DNA from: Corynebacterium urinipleomorphum
GTDB lineage: Bacteria > Actinomycetota > Actinomycetes > Mycobacteriales > Mycobacteriaceae
Direction: 5' to 3'
Length of the DNA stretch: 64,000 nucleotides
Assembly (NCBI RefSeq): GCF_900155535.1
Contig: NZ_LT706965.1
Location: 278,003 to 342,002, forward strand
Shown: positions 38,308-47,333 of the stretch, one piece after another
Position numbering within the stretch: the first letter of the stretch is position 1
Layout of the letters: each line of letters opens with the position of its first letter
Notes under the pieces: model-generated
Seen by the model: only the letters and a program-made list of their open reading frames with translations
What the model was told of the DNA's origin: nothing
The model's database searches: none
Position numbers and translations under genes: made by a program

Positions 38308-38952
38308 ATGGTGACAACGTATTCATTGCCAGCTGAAGGCGAGCCGACGGTCAACGAGATTGAAATCAAGCGCTCCCGATTCATCACATGGATCGCGCGC
38401 GCTGAAACCGAGCAGGAAGCGCGGGACGTCGTGGCGCGAGCCCGGCACGAATTCCCCGACGCACGGCACCATTGCTCGGCGTTCATCGTGCATGTCGACG
38501 GCGCGGTGCCGGTCGAGCGCTCCAGCGACGACGGGGAACCGGCGGGAACTGCCGGCAAGCCGATGCTCGACGCGCTGCGTGGGTCGGGGCTGGAATCGGC
38601 GGTGGCTGTGGTGACCCGTTATTTCGGCGGCATCAAGCTCGGCGCGGGCGGACTTGTGCACGCCTACTCCGAATCTGTCTCCCAGGCCTTGGAAGCGGTG
38701 CCTCGCGCTGAGAAGTCTCTGCGCGAATTGGTCGACGTCGACCTTCCGCACACCGATGCCGGGCGGATTGAAGCTGAGCTTCGAAGACACGGAGTCGATG
38801 TCGTCGACGTCTCCTACGATGCCCGTGCGCGCTACACTTTTGCGATCAACCCGGGCGGAAGGGAGGAATTCGACGCACTGCTCGCCGCGGTGACCCAAGG
38901 TTCCGCCGCGGCACGCGAGGCGGGCACGATGTGGGTGGAACGGCACCGCTAA
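38308..38952 (+). CDS. YigZ/IMPACT family protein
   Basis: The 214-residue protein has the two-domain YigZ architecture: an N-terminal domain with KRSRFITWIARAETEQEA, HHCSAFI and RSSDDGEPAGTAG, the hallmark VTRYFGGIKLGAGGL, and a C-terminal DUF1949 ferredoxin-like domain (about 140-208). The family is related to eukaryotic IMPACT; its bacterial role is unclear. The -10 box is nine bases before the ATG. The stop TAA is part of a TAAACT box for the next gene. Confidence 0.92.
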   Translation: MVTTYSLPAEGEPTVNEIEIKRSRFITWIARAETEQEARDVVARARHEFPDARHHCSAFIVHVDGAVPVERSSDDGEPAGTAGKPMLDALRGSGLESAVAVVTRYFGGIKLGAGGLVHAYSESVSQALEAVPRAEKSLRELVDVDLPHTDAGRIEAELRRHGVDVVDVSYDARARYTFAINPGGREEFDALLAAVTQGSAAAREAGTMWVERHR

Positions 38953-38962
38953 ACTTGAGGCC

Positions 38963-39199
38963 ATGACTCTACAGCCCCGCCCGAACAACCCCATTGAAGC
39001 TCGTAAACAGGCTGTACGCCGTTACTCCCGCAACGGCGTGGCATGCGTCGGTGGAGGCATCCTCGGCGGCGTGGCGCTGGGCGTGCTCTTTTCTTCCTTC
39101 TGGTTCTGGATGTCCCTCGGCATGGTCGTTGCTGTGGCCGGCGGGTTGTACAACTACAGCAAGGTGCAAAAGATCATCAACCACCAAGACCGCTTCTAG
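38963..39199 (+). CDS. Small two-helix membrane protein of unknown function
   Basis: A 78-residue protein with a basic N-terminus and two hydrophobic helices (about residues 24-45 and 48-64), ending KVQKIINHQDRF. I recognise no function. TAAACT (38950-38955) is seven bases before the ATG. Its stop overlaps the next start by one base. Confidence 0.7.
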   Translation: MTLQPRPNNPIEARKQAVRRYSRNGVACVGGGILGGVALGVLFSSFWFWMSLGMVVAVAGGLYNYSKVQKIINHQDRF

Positions 39200-39597
39200 T
39201 GGCGGGTTCGAACACGGGCGCTGAGCCGGGCGGTGGCCCCGTACGCATCGACGTGTGGGTGTGGGCTGTGCGCATGTACAAGACGCGCTCTGAGGCGGCG
39301 AACGCGGTTCGCGCCGGGCACGTCAAGCTCAATGGAGCGGCAGTGAAGCCGTCCACCCAGGTCGTCCCCGGCGACCGGGTCAAAGCCTGGAAAGACTACC
39401 GCGACTTGGAGTATGAAGTGGTGCAGACACTGCGCAAACGGGTTGGCGCTCCCATTGCCCGCCAGTGCTACATCGACCACTCGCCACCCCCTCCGCCGAA
39501 GGAGTACTTCTACTCCATGCCCAAGCGCGACCGCGGTGCCGGGCGACCGACCAAAAAAGAGCGCAGGGAGATTGACCGGCTGCAGGGGCGGAGATGA
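39199..39597 (+). CDS. S4-domain RNA-binding protein (Hsp15/HslR-like)
   Basis: The 132-residue protein contains an S4 RNA-binding domain at about residues 16-70 (RIDVWVWAVRMYKTRSEA, AGHVKLNGAAVKPST, VVPGDRV) and a basic C-terminus. It resembles Hsp15, which rescues 50S subunits carrying blocked peptidyl-tRNA. GTG 39199 overlaps the previous TAG by one base. It converges on treY. Confidence 0.85.
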   Translation: MAGSNTGAEPGGGPVRIDVWVWAVRMYKTRSEAANAVRAGHVKLNGAAVKPSTQVVPGDRVKAWKDYRDLEYEVVQTLRKRVGAPIARQCYIDHSPPPPPKEYFYSMPKRDRGAGRPTKKERREIDRLQGRR

Positions 39598-39625
39598 CTT
39601 TCTAGTTCAAGTTGAACGGAGCTGC

Positions 39626-42121
39626 TTAAACCTCGACGTGATCGGCGACGAGCAGGGCAGTGGGCAAAACATCGAGAACCTCGCGTACCGCAACCGTTCC
39701 TTCGAACGTCTTTCCGGTGAGACGGTCGGTCCACCGGCCCTCTGGCAACGTCACGGTCGTCTCGCCCCACCCGCCGCGATCTTCCAAAAGCAGCGGCCGG
39801 CGGGTAGCTAGCGCGACCACATCTAGCCCGGAAACGCCACGCGCCATGCCGATGAGATGGCTGGCAGCATCGCCCACGGCGAAGACCGCCTGGTACTCGC
39901 CCGACAGAAACACGTCTGGGTGCTGGCGGCGCAGATACACACCCTCGTGCACCACGGCTTGCTTCGCGCGGTCTGCAATCTCCTCTAGGTGCGGGTAAAG
40001 ACCCGGGTGGCCGTCAGCGGATGCAGTGTCCCGAGCTTGGATGAGTTCACCGTGGATCCGGCCGGACAGCGCTGATTCCTTGAATTGGTCGAGAGCCTGG
40101 GCACGGTTGACGTAGTCGACGAAACGGCGGTTGTCTGGGTCGACGAGGGAAAGATCCACGAACTCTTGGCCCTGGTAGGTGTCCGGGATACCTGGGCCGA
40201 TGAGCTGCAGCATCTTGCGGCCGAGGGATACCTGCACAGCGCCACGGTGAATCTCCCGGACGAAGTCGTCGATCATGGGGGACGCGGGGCCTTCAATGAG
40301 CGCGTCAACCCAGTCCGTGACTGCTTTTTCAAAGTGCGTGTCATTGTCGAACCAGGATGTGTGCACACCCGCTTCACGGACCGCTTTGATTGCGTAGTCC
40401 TGGAGACGATCCCGGACTGCGTCGGTGGTGCCGCCGTCCACAGGCCACACACCGATGACGTTCTGGAGCAGAAAGTGCGCGGTCGCTTCATCGGGTGCGG
40501 GCACGAGCGCACTGACCTGCTGCGCCAATTCGACGAAGTCCTTGTGGCGCTCGGTGATCTCGATGATCCGGGCTCGAGTGTCCTCGCTGCGCTTTGTGTC
40601 GTGGGTGGTCAGCGTGGTCATCGCGTGCGGCCAGAGCATGGCGCGTTCCTGCTGGAGCAGATGGAATTCCGCGGCGGACACTCCGAAACGGCCCGGTGCG
40701 CCTCCGACCTCCTGGAGGGCGACGAGCCGGCACGCGCGGTAAAAGAGAGTGTCCTCCACGCCCTTCGCCATCACCGCACCGCAGACCTGGGCAAAGCGAG
40801 TCTTTGCTTCACCATTGGCGAGGAATGCTGCGGAAATCAGGTCGAGGGCAGCCCGGCGCGACGGGAAGCGCCGCACCATGTCGGCCACGATCGTCGAGGT
40901 CTGACGGGACAGCGAGATGTAGTCGGCGCGGTAGACCGGCATGGCGGCCACCAGGTCGATCACTGTGCGCTCCAAGTCCTCGTCGGAGACATCGGCGCCG
41001 GCGGTGGAGAAGTTATCGCGCCGGATTGCACGCGTCAGGCGGCGGATTTCCGCGGCGAGTTCGGATTGGGCCACGTCCCTTTTCAAAGTGTGTTCCGCAG
41101 CGGCGATTGCTGCCTCGTCCCAGGTGGATCCGGATTGCTGGAGGGATAGCATGCTCAACGAATCTTCAGCTTCGCGGGAGACGAAGATACCGTCGAGTTC
41201 CCTCAGTGCGTCGTAGCCGGTGGTTCCGTCGACGGCGAGGCGGGGGTCCAACGGTTCGGTGACACCGAGAATCTTCTCTGCGACCAACCAACGGTCTTCG
41301 CCGATCAAGTCGCGCAGACGGTTGAGGTACGTGAACGGGTCTGCGAGACCGTCCGGGTGGTCGACGCGCACTCCGTCGATAAGATCCTCCGCGATGAGTT
41401 GCCGCAGGGTCCTGTGTGTGTGCTCGAAGATGAGCGGATCCTCTTGGCGGATGCCGGCGAGACCGTTGACCGAGAAGAATCGGCGGTACGAGATCACCCC
41501 GTCACGCCAGAACATCAGCCGGTAGCTCTGGCGCTCGTACACCTCGCGCGGGTCGTCGTCGAGGCTTTCGAAGGAGCCCGGTGCAAGGGGAAAGTAGTTC
41601 TCGTAGTACGCGAGAACCGGCTCGTCGATCTCGTCGAGATGCGTGAGCGTGAATTTGTCTTCGTCTCCCGGTTCACCGAGGACAGGCAGACCGAGCTTTC
41701 CTCCGGCACCGTTGTCCTTGTGCCAGTCGATGTCGAAGTAGCTTTCAAACTCGGAATCCTGGCCGTTTTTGAGCACATCCCACCACCACTTATTCAGTTG
41801 CGGTGTTTCCACTCCCAAGTGGTTCGGCACTATGTCCAGAATGAGCCCCAGCCCAGCCTCGTGTGCCACGGTGGCGAGACGGCGCAACCCTTCTAGGCCG
41901 CCGAGCTCAGGGTTCACCACAGTCGGATCCGTGACGTCGTAGTTATGGTTCGACTCCGGGTAGGAGCTGAAAATAGGGGACAGGTACAAGTGGGAGATGC
42001 CCAGGGATTTCAGGTACGGCACGAGGTCGGCGGCATCGTCGAACCCGAAGCTTCTTCCCGCAGGGTCCGCTTTCGCTCCCCTCAGCTGAAGGCGGTAGGT
42101 CGAGGTGATGGGGCGGAACAT
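39626..42121 (-). CDS. treY: Maltooligosyl trehalose synthase
   Basis: TreY turns the reducing-end bond of maltodextrins into an alpha-1,1 link. The GH13 catalytic residues are visible: Asp in DGVRVDHPDGLADP, Glu in WLVAEKILG and Asp in TTHDTKRSED. The N-terminus STYRLQLRG and the length (831 residues) fit the family. AAGGAG lies about ten bases before ATG 42121, so unlike its neighbours it has a ribosome-binding site. Confidence 0.95.
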   Translation of the reverse strand: MFRPITSTYRLQLRGAKADPAGRSFGFDDAADLVPYLKSLGISHLYLSPIFSSYPESNHNYDVTDPTVVNPELGGLEGLRRLATVAHEAGLGLILDIVPNHLGVETPQLNKWWWDVLKNGQDSEFESYFDIDWHKDNGAGGKLGLPVLGEPGDEDKFTLTHLDEIDEPVLAYYENYFPLAPGSFESLDDDPREVYERQSYRLMFWRDGVISYRRFFSVNGLAGIRQEDPLIFEHTHRTLRQLIAEDLIDGVRVDHPDGLADPFTYLNRLRDLIGEDRWLVAEKILGVTEPLDPRLAVDGTTGYDALRELDGIFVSREAEDSLSMLSLQQSGSTWDEAAIAAAEHTLKRDVAQSELAAEIRRLTRAIRRDNFSTAGADVSDEDLERTVIDLVAAMPVYRADYISLSRQTSTIVADMVRRFPSRRAALDLISAAFLANGEAKTRFAQVCGAVMAKGVEDTLFYRACRLVALQEVGGAPGRFGVSAAEFHLLQQERAMLWPHAMTTLTTHDTKRSEDTRARIIEITERHKDFVELAQQVSALVPAPDEATAHFLLQNVIGVWPVDGGTTDAVRDRLQDYAIKAVREAGVHTSWFDNDTHFEKAVTDWVDALIEGPASPMIDDFVREIHRGAVQVSLGRKMLQLIGPGIPDTYQGQEFVDLSLVDPDNRRFVDYVNRAQALDQFKESALSGRIHGELIQARDTASADGHPGLYPHLEEIADRAKQAVVHEGVYLRRQHPDVFLSGEYQAVFAVGDAASHLIGMARGVSGLDVVALATRRPLLLEDRGGWGETTVTLPEGRWTDRLTGKTFEGTVAVREVLDVLPTALLVADHVEV

Positions 42122-42186
42122 GCGCGGGCACTCCTTTTCGTCGCCACTGGTACTCCCTCATACCCTAGTGAGGCGTAAGCGGGCTT

Positions 42187-42810
42187 TCACTGCGTCTGGC
42201 CGGGGTGGCTGACGGGAAAGCCCAAAGAATAAGTGAACACCGTCGCACGTGGGAACAACGCACACACGGTGTGCACGTCCGAGTCCAATACAAAGAGATC
42301 TCTGTGGTCGCGGGAGACGAACACCAAATCTTCTCGGGGCGATAGAACTGAGGAGAAATGGGCGTGGAGCATGGTGAACGTCCATGGATGCGCCAGCCAC
42401 GCGGCAGGTGGGTGTACACCGCCTCTCACCTCGAGCCCACGGGGCGAAAAGTCTCCGAGAGCGAATGACGCATTCCTGACCGTGAACTCAATTCGACCCG
42501 CTTGAGTGCGGAGCAACGTGTCCGCCGCAGAGTCCCACGCCTGACGGGTGCTCAGCTCCATCTGGCCCAGATCGATGGGGGTGAGCAGTCGACCGTCGGG
42601 CGCTCTTAACAGCGCCACGTGGTCCCGCGAGAGGGAGATGTATGCCGGAGAGGTGGACGAACCCGGGCTGGCCCAGCCGTGTTTCTTCACCACTCGGGCA
42701 CGGGGCGCGGGAACAGCGTGCAGGGCAGCGCTCGTGTCAGTGGCGGCGGAGATGGCGGGGCGGTGAGTAGCGCTTACAGGTACGGGCAGAGGGTTCAGGG
42801 CAATTCTCAT
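42187..42810 (-). CDS. Hypothetical protein in the trehalose region
   Basis: I do not recognise this 207-residue protein. It has no signal peptide or membrane helix, has an Ala/Pro-rich N-terminus (about 45 residues) and then a more ordered part with scattered aromatic residues (HPWTFTMLHAHFS) and one Cys. It lies upstream of treY on the same strand and downstream of the exonuclease gene. An AGAGGAC purine run precedes ATG 42810. Confidence 0.55.
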   Translation of the reverse strand: MRIALNPLPVPVSATHRPAISAATDTSAALHAVPAPRARVVKKHGWASPGSSTSPAYISLSRDHVALLRAPDGRLLTPIDLGQMELSTRQAWDSAADTLLRTQAGRIEFTVRNASFALGDFSPRGLEVRGGVHPPAAWLAHPWTFTMLHAHFSSVLSPREDLVFVSRDHRDLFVLDSDVHTVCALFPRATVFTYSLGFPVSHPGQTQ

Positions 42811-42850
42811 GTCCTCTTAGACTGCACTTCAGGCCATCTGGTTCCCTCTT

Positions 42851-42873
42851 AGAGGCAGCCCGCCTCTGTTTTT
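42851..42873 (+). terminator. Plus-strand hairpin with U-run between two minus-strand genes
   Basis: AGAGGC-N5-GCCTCT is followed by GTTTTT on the plus strand only. Both neighbouring genes run on the minus strand, so this would stop antisense transcripts entering the exonuclease gene. It could also serve as a weak stem for the minus-strand message. Confidence 0.45.
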
Positions 42874-44212
42874 AGAACGGAGGCTGCTCGCTCAACCCCA
42901 GCACATCCAGGAACTTGTCGGCCGGCCAGATCTCGATTTTCTGGCCTTTGTCCATCAATTCGCGGGCGCGTTTTTCTTTCGAAGTCATGTTGGCCCACTC
43001 ACCGACGACGAGAATCGTCGTCTTCTTCGTCACGTTCTTGCCTACCTGCCCGCCGCGGGCAGCGATGCCGTTCCAGAGCTGACCCTTATCAAAAGGCTCG
43101 AACTCGCCCGTCAGCGTCACATGCTGTTCGTAGAGCGGTGAATCCGGATCCGCGTCAACGGCGGGCTCGGGGATGGTGTCCGGAGTAGCCACGGATTGCC
43201 ACGGTGCGGGGCCACGCCCAGCGCCGGATTTGCCAGATACTCCGGAACCGCCGGATTGCTCTCCACTCGTCTCGGCTGGTTGACCCACCTGTAGCGCCGT
43301 CTGCGCGCCGGAGAGATCCTTGAGCACCGGAGTGACCCGGGAATCTCCGACAGATCCGAGCGCGAAGCCCGAGGCGTGCACAAAATCAGCCAGGGTGCCG
43401 GTGTGTTCGGCGCGACGCGCGAGACTGACCATCACTTCTGCGCACGCTTCAGCATCCGCACCCGCGTCGTGGTGGTTTTCCAACGCGACACCGAAGTACC
43501 GCGCGACAGTGGGGAGGCGGTGGTTGGCCACGTCGAGGTTAGAGGCACGGGACTGGGCAAGGGTGCACCCGAACGTGATTTTCGGTATGTCACGCCCCGA
43601 AGCCAATGCCGCGTAACGCAGGGCAGAGGCATCGAAATACGCGTTGTGCGCGACAATGGGCAGGTCGCCCACGAAATCGGAGAACCACTCGAAGAGCTCA
43701 CCGACGGCCGGTTGGTCGGCGACCGCCTCAGCTGTGATGCCGTGGCAATCGATGTTGAACGGGTCGAATTCATCGATCCCTGCCGGGGGGCGGCACAGCC
43801 ACGACGCGCGTTCGGTGATCTCCCCGTCAACAACACGCACGAGGCCCATCTGGCAGATCGAACCCCAATTCTGGTTCGCTGTCTCCACGTCGAAAGCGAC
43901 GAAGCTGAAACCGGGGATACTGTCGGTGCTGATTTTCTTGCCCGACCGTGCAGCCTCCACGATGGAGCGCAGCTGCTCCGGGCCTTTATCGTCCCCCGGC
44001 GCAAAACGGATCACGGTCTCGTTCTCACCGGCAGAGACGATCACGCACGCAGCATCCCACGCATCGCCGGGGCGCACGCTTATCGACGCCACTTCGGCCA
44101 GCGCCAGAACCGCAGGCTCCGAGCTACCGGTCAACGCGGCTTCGAGGGGATCCGGGTGGATCTCGAGGGCGGTGTCTGTGACCAGGATTGTCGATCCGTG
44201 AGCATTAATCAT
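42872..44212 (-). CDS. DEDDh exonuclease with C-terminal BRCT domain (Pol III epsilon-like)
   Basis: A middle exonuclease domain carries D108 and E110 (FVAFDVETAN), a later Asp (VAHNAYFDASALRY) and the HxAGxD-type motif HHDAGADAEA, making a DEDDh 3'-5' exonuclease. An N-terminal PH-like domain of 90 residues precedes it, and a BRCT domain ends the protein (about residues 370-440: VTLTGEFEPFDKG, TTILVVGEW). It may act in repair or proofreading. ATG 44212 overlaps the glgX stop; ATG 44233 is possible. Confidence 0.85.
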   Translation of the reverse strand: MINAHGSTILVTDTALEIHPDPLEAALTGSSEPAVLALAEVASISVRPGDAWDAACVIVSAGENETVIRFAPGDDKGPEQLRSIVEAARSGKKISTDSIPGFSFVAFDVETANQNWGSICQMGLVRVVDGEITERASWLCRPPAGIDEFDPFNIDCHGITAEAVADQPAVGELFEWFSDFVGDLPIVAHNAYFDASALRYAALASGRDIPKITFGCTLAQSRASNLDVANHRLPTVARYFGVALENHHDAGADAEACAEVMVSLARRAEHTGTLADFVHASGFALGSVGDSRVTPVLKDLSGAQTALQVGQPAETSGEQSGGSGVSGKSGAGRGPAPWQSVATPDTIPEPAVDADPDSPLYEQHVTLTGEFEPFDKGQLWNGIAARGGQVGKNVTKKTTILVVGEWANMTSKEKRARELMDKGQKIEIWPADKFLDVLGLSEQPPF

Positions 44213-46508
44213 CTGTGGAGCGTGCCTCCGCATCCCCGCCGGTTTGCTGGGCCTCGTCCTTACCAGGGGCCGTCAACGATTCGATCGTTGCTTTGGTGCT
44301 GCCTGATTGCTCGCTGCGTTCCGGGTTCTCGGTCTCTGCGTCGTCGAAGATTGGCGGTTCAATTTGCCGCAGGACGATCGTCGAGCGTGCGGCGACATTC
44401 TTTGTTCCTCCTGCTTCGATCTCATCCGTCTCAGCTGGGTAACCAAGAGGCTCAGTGGTGTCGATGAGGACTTCCCATTTTGCACCGAGGCTCTTCGGGG
44501 GCAGGGTGAATTCGATGTCTTCGTGGTAGGCGTTGAACAGCAGCAAGAAGGAGTCGTCGGTAACCTGCTGGCCACGTGCGTCAGGTTCCGCGATCTGGTT
44601 GCCGTTCACGTATGCCTGAAGAGCTTTGCCGAAGGCGAAGTCCCAGTCGTCCTGAGTCATCATTTTGCCGTCGGGCGTGAGCCACGCTACGTCCCGGTCC
44701 TGCGCGTCCGTGCCCAAGGGGCCGCCGGCCAAGAAGCGGCGCCGACGGAAGACTGGGTGCTCCTTGCGGATAGCTATGAGGCGTTTGGTGAAGTCGTGCA
44801 GGCCATCGCCCACTTCAAGGCGGTCCCAGTTCATCCAGGAAGTCTCGTTGTCCTGGCAGTACACGTTGTTGTTTCCGCCCTGGGTTCGTGCGAATTCGTC
44901 GCCGTGGGCGATCATCGGGGTACCCAGGGACAGCAACAGTGTGGTCAGGAAGTTACGGCGCTGCTGCGCGCGCATCGTGAGTACCTCGGGGTCATCGGTC
45001 GGACCCTCCACACCGCAGTTCCAGGAGCGGTTGTGGCTTTCACCGTCGCGGCCGTCTTCCTGGTTCGCCTCGTTGTGCTTCTCGTTGTAGCTGACCAAGT
45101 CATTGAGCGTAAAGCCGTCGTGGGCCGTGATGAAGTTGATCGAGGCGGTCGGGCGTCGGCCGTTGTGGTTGTACAGGTCGGATGAGCCAGTCAGGCGGGA
45201 AGCGAATTCGCCGAGTGTGGACGGCTCACCGCGCCAGAAATCGCGCACCGTGTCGCGGTACTTACCGTTCCACTCGCTCCACAGCGGCGGGAAATTACCC
45301 ACCTGGTAGCCGTTCTCGCCGACGTCCCACGGCTCAGCGATGAGCTTGACCTGTGAGACGACAGGATCTTGCTGCACGAGGTCGAAGAACGTGGCTAGCC
45401 GGTCCACGTCGGAGAATTCGCGGGCCAGGGTGGAGGCCAAGTCGAAACGGAAACCGTCGACGTGCATCTCGGAGACCCAGTAGCGAAGGGAATCCATGAT
45501 CAACTGCAGGGAGTGGGGGTCGCGGACGTTGAGCGAGTTACCCGTTCCGGTGTAGTCCATGTAGTGGAACCGGTCGCCGTCGACAAGCCTGTAGTAGGCC
45601 TCGTTGTCGATCCCCCGGAAGGCGATAGTGGGGCCCAGGTGGTTGCCCTCGGCCGTGTGGTTGTAGACGACGTCGAGGATGACCTCCATGCCCGCCTCGT
45701 GGTAGGCGCGAACCATGCCCTTGAACTCGGAGACAGCATCACCGGGCTTCTTGCTGGCGGCGTAATCCTGGTGCGGGGCGAAGAACCCGAAGGTGTTGTA
45801 GCCCCAGTAGTTGCGCAGGCCGAGGTCGCGCAGACGGTCGTCTTGGAGGAACTGGTGGACCGGCATGAGCTCCACCGAGGTCACACCGAGGTCCTGCAGG
45901 TAGGAAATGACGCTGGGGTGCGCCAAGCCGGCATACGTGCCGCGCAGTTCATCGGGGACATCGGGGTGCAGCTGGGTCATGCCTTTGACGTGCATCTCGT
46001 AGATGATCGTGTCATTGTCCGGGATGCGCGGGGAACGGTCGTCTCCCCAGTCGAAGAACGGGTTGATCACCACGGACTTCATGGTGTGGCCGAGCGAGTC
46101 TTCCTCGTTACGGCCGGTTCCCGCAGGCTCGGCGTGAATATCGTATGAGAAAAGTGACGAGTCCCCGTCGAATTCACCGTCGAACGCCCGCGCGTACGGG
46201 TCAACCAGCAGCTTCGAAGGGTCGCACCGCTTGCCGTTCTCCGGATCCCACGGCCCGTGCACGCGGTAGCCGTAGCGCTGGCCCGGCAACACTCCCGGCA
46301 GGTAGGCGTGCCAGACGTGGTTATCCACTTCCTCGAGGTTGACGCGGACCTCGTTGTCTTCGCGATCGATGAGGCAGAGCTCCACCTTCTCGGCGACATT
46401 GGAAAAGATCGCGAAATTGGTGCCGGCACCGTCATACGTGGATCCCAGGGGGTATGCGGATCCAGGCCACACCTGGATGTTCTGCTCGTTCGCGCTCGGT
46501 TTTGTCAT
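44205..46508 (-). CDS. glgX: Glycogen debranching enzyme (GlgX/TreX, isoamylase type)
   Basis: GlgX removes alpha-1,6 branches from glycogen and feeds linear maltodextrins to TreY. It has an N-terminal CBM48 domain (residues 10-110) and the GH13 barrel with Asp in DGFRFDLAS, Glu in LIAEPWD and Asp in ITAHDGF. The last 60 residues are a Glu/Ser/Thr-rich tail not needed for the fold. The start ATG 46508 (767 residues) is nine codons inside the longest frame; TACCAT lies eight bases upstream. Confidence 0.95.
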   Translation of the reverse strand: MTKPSANEQNIQVWPGSAYPLGSTYDGAGTNFAIFSNVAEKVELCLIDREDNEVRVNLEEVDNHVWHAYLPGVLPGQRYGYRVHGPWDPENGKRCDPSKLLVDPYARAFDGEFDGDSSLFSYDIHAEPAGTGRNEEDSLGHTMKSVVINPFFDWGDDRSPRIPDNDTIIYEMHVKGMTQLHPDVPDELRGTYAGLAHPSVISYLQDLGVTSVELMPVHQFLQDDRLRDLGLRNYWGYNTFGFFAPHQDYAASKKPGDAVSEFKGMVRAYHEAGMEVILDVVYNHTAEGNHLGPTIAFRGIDNEAYYRLVDGDRFHYMDYTGTGNSLNVRDPHSLQLIMDSLRYWVSEMHVDGFRFDLASTLAREFSDVDRLATFFDLVQQDPVVSQVKLIAEPWDVGENGYQVGNFPPLWSEWNGKYRDTVRDFWRGEPSTLGEFASRLTGSSDLYNHNGRRPTASINFITAHDGFTLNDLVSYNEKHNEANQEDGRDGESHNRSWNCGVEGPTDDPEVLTMRAQQRRNFLTTLLLSLGTPMIAHGDEFARTQGGNNNVYCQDNETSWMNWDRLEVGDGLHDFTKRLIAIRKEHPVFRRRRFLAGGPLGTDAQDRDVAWLTPDGKMMTQDDWDFAFGKALQAYVNGNQIAEPDARGQQVTDDSFLLLFNAYHEDIEFTLPPKSLGAKWEVLIDTTEPLGYPAETDEIEAGGTKNVAARSTIVLRQIEPPIFDDAETENPERSEQSGSTKATIESLTAPGKDEAQQTGGDAEARSTDD

Positions 46509-46516
46509 GAGACCCG

Positions 46517-46522
46517 ATGGTA
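46517..46522 (-). promoter_or_regulatory. Putative -10 box for glgX
   Basis: TACCAT on the minus strand, eight bases before ATG 46508. It lies between glgX and the TetR gene, so glgX probably has its own promoter. Confidence 0.35.
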
Positions 46523-46547
46523 ATAGATAACGCACTCCGCGATGCCG

Positions 46548-47087
46548 CTAGTGGGTCTTCGCGTCGAGCCCTGCGAGAAGCAGGTCAATTGCTTGTCCGA
46601 GTTCGCTCTCCGAGCCGTACTTCACATTGCCGCTGCCATCGGTCAACTCCTTCAATTGGGTTCCCGCTTGGTGCAAGTTCGCGGCCCCCAGAGTCAGATA
46701 GAGCAATCCTGCGGCCGCGGCTTCGGCGGTGTCAGCGGAGTCGGGAAAGCTGGACCGGATACCGGACATCAACGCGGGAAAGACAGGGGAGTCGGGCTGG
46801 GCTGCCGCGGCGGAGACCACATCGGCTCCGTCGGTGTGCGACAGGAGGGCCTCGCGCAGCGCGGCGCAAAACGCCTTTGGGTCTTCGTGCGTTTCTGCCA
46901 ATACCGGCGAGACGATCTCATCCGCCATCGCCGCTATGAGCGCCTGTTTGCTGTCGATGTGCCAGTACAGCGCTCCCGGGGCCACGTCGAGAGAGGCAGC
47001 GACGCGCCGCATGGACACATCCGCGAGCCCGTAGGCATCCAGAATCTCCACGGCGGCTCGTGCGATCACCGGACGGGACAGCTGCAT
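46548..47087 (-). CDS. TetR-family transcriptional regulator
   Basis: The 179-residue repressor has an N-terminal helix-turn-helix (about residues 20-45: DVSMRRVAASLDVAPGALYW) and an all-helical ligand domain. The ligand is unknown. It lies upstream of glgX on the same strand and is divergent from the lipoprotein gene. TACGCT (minus, 47096-47101) is eight bases before the ATG, so leaderless. Confidence 0.9.
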   Translation of the reverse strand: MQLSRPVIARAAVEILDAYGLADVSMRRVAASLDVAPGALYWHIDSKQALIAAMADEIVSPVLAETHEDPKAFCAALREALLSHTDGADVVSAAAAQPDSPVFPALMSGIRSSFPDSADTAEAAAAGLLYLTLGAANLHQAGTQLKELTDGSGNVKYGSESELGQAIDLLLAGLDAKTH

Positions 47088-47183
47088 GGTGTATCAGCGT
47101 ACATGCAGATCGACGGCTATCCTCACAGCGTCTTCACTGCATCTTCACTGTCCCGCGGTTGAAAAGGCTGATGTGCCCGTTGT

Positions 47184-47333
47184 TATGATCTGATGTGCAC
47201 TGAAAGCAACACAAAGCAATTTGCGTTATCAATGATGCTCCCATGTCACGTGGCGAGGGAGCTGGGCTTCGCCCAGCCCTGTAGCGGTTTTAGAGGGCTT
47301 TCGATAGCGGATCAGTTTGAGGAGACTTCTGTT
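47184..47333 (+). promoter_or_regulatory. Promoter and 137-base leader of the lipoprotein gene
   Basis: TATGAT (47184-47189) should start RNA near 47196. The leader holds a perfect GCTGGGC-TTC-GCCCAGC hairpin (47261-47277) and a TGAGGAGA ribosome-binding site before ATG 47334. Long leaders are unusual among these genes. The 95 bases from 47088 to 47183 show nothing beyond the TetR promoter. Confidence 0.45.

Noticed and set aside
47084..47106. GCATG/CATGC arms at the TetR promoter, a possible operator
   Set aside because: Only five bases per arm match and the inner part is not symmetrical, so the support is too weak for a feature.
47193..47333. In-frame extension of the lipoprotein gene
   Set aside because: It would bury the lipoprotein signal 47 residues inside; the ribosome-binding site is before 47334.
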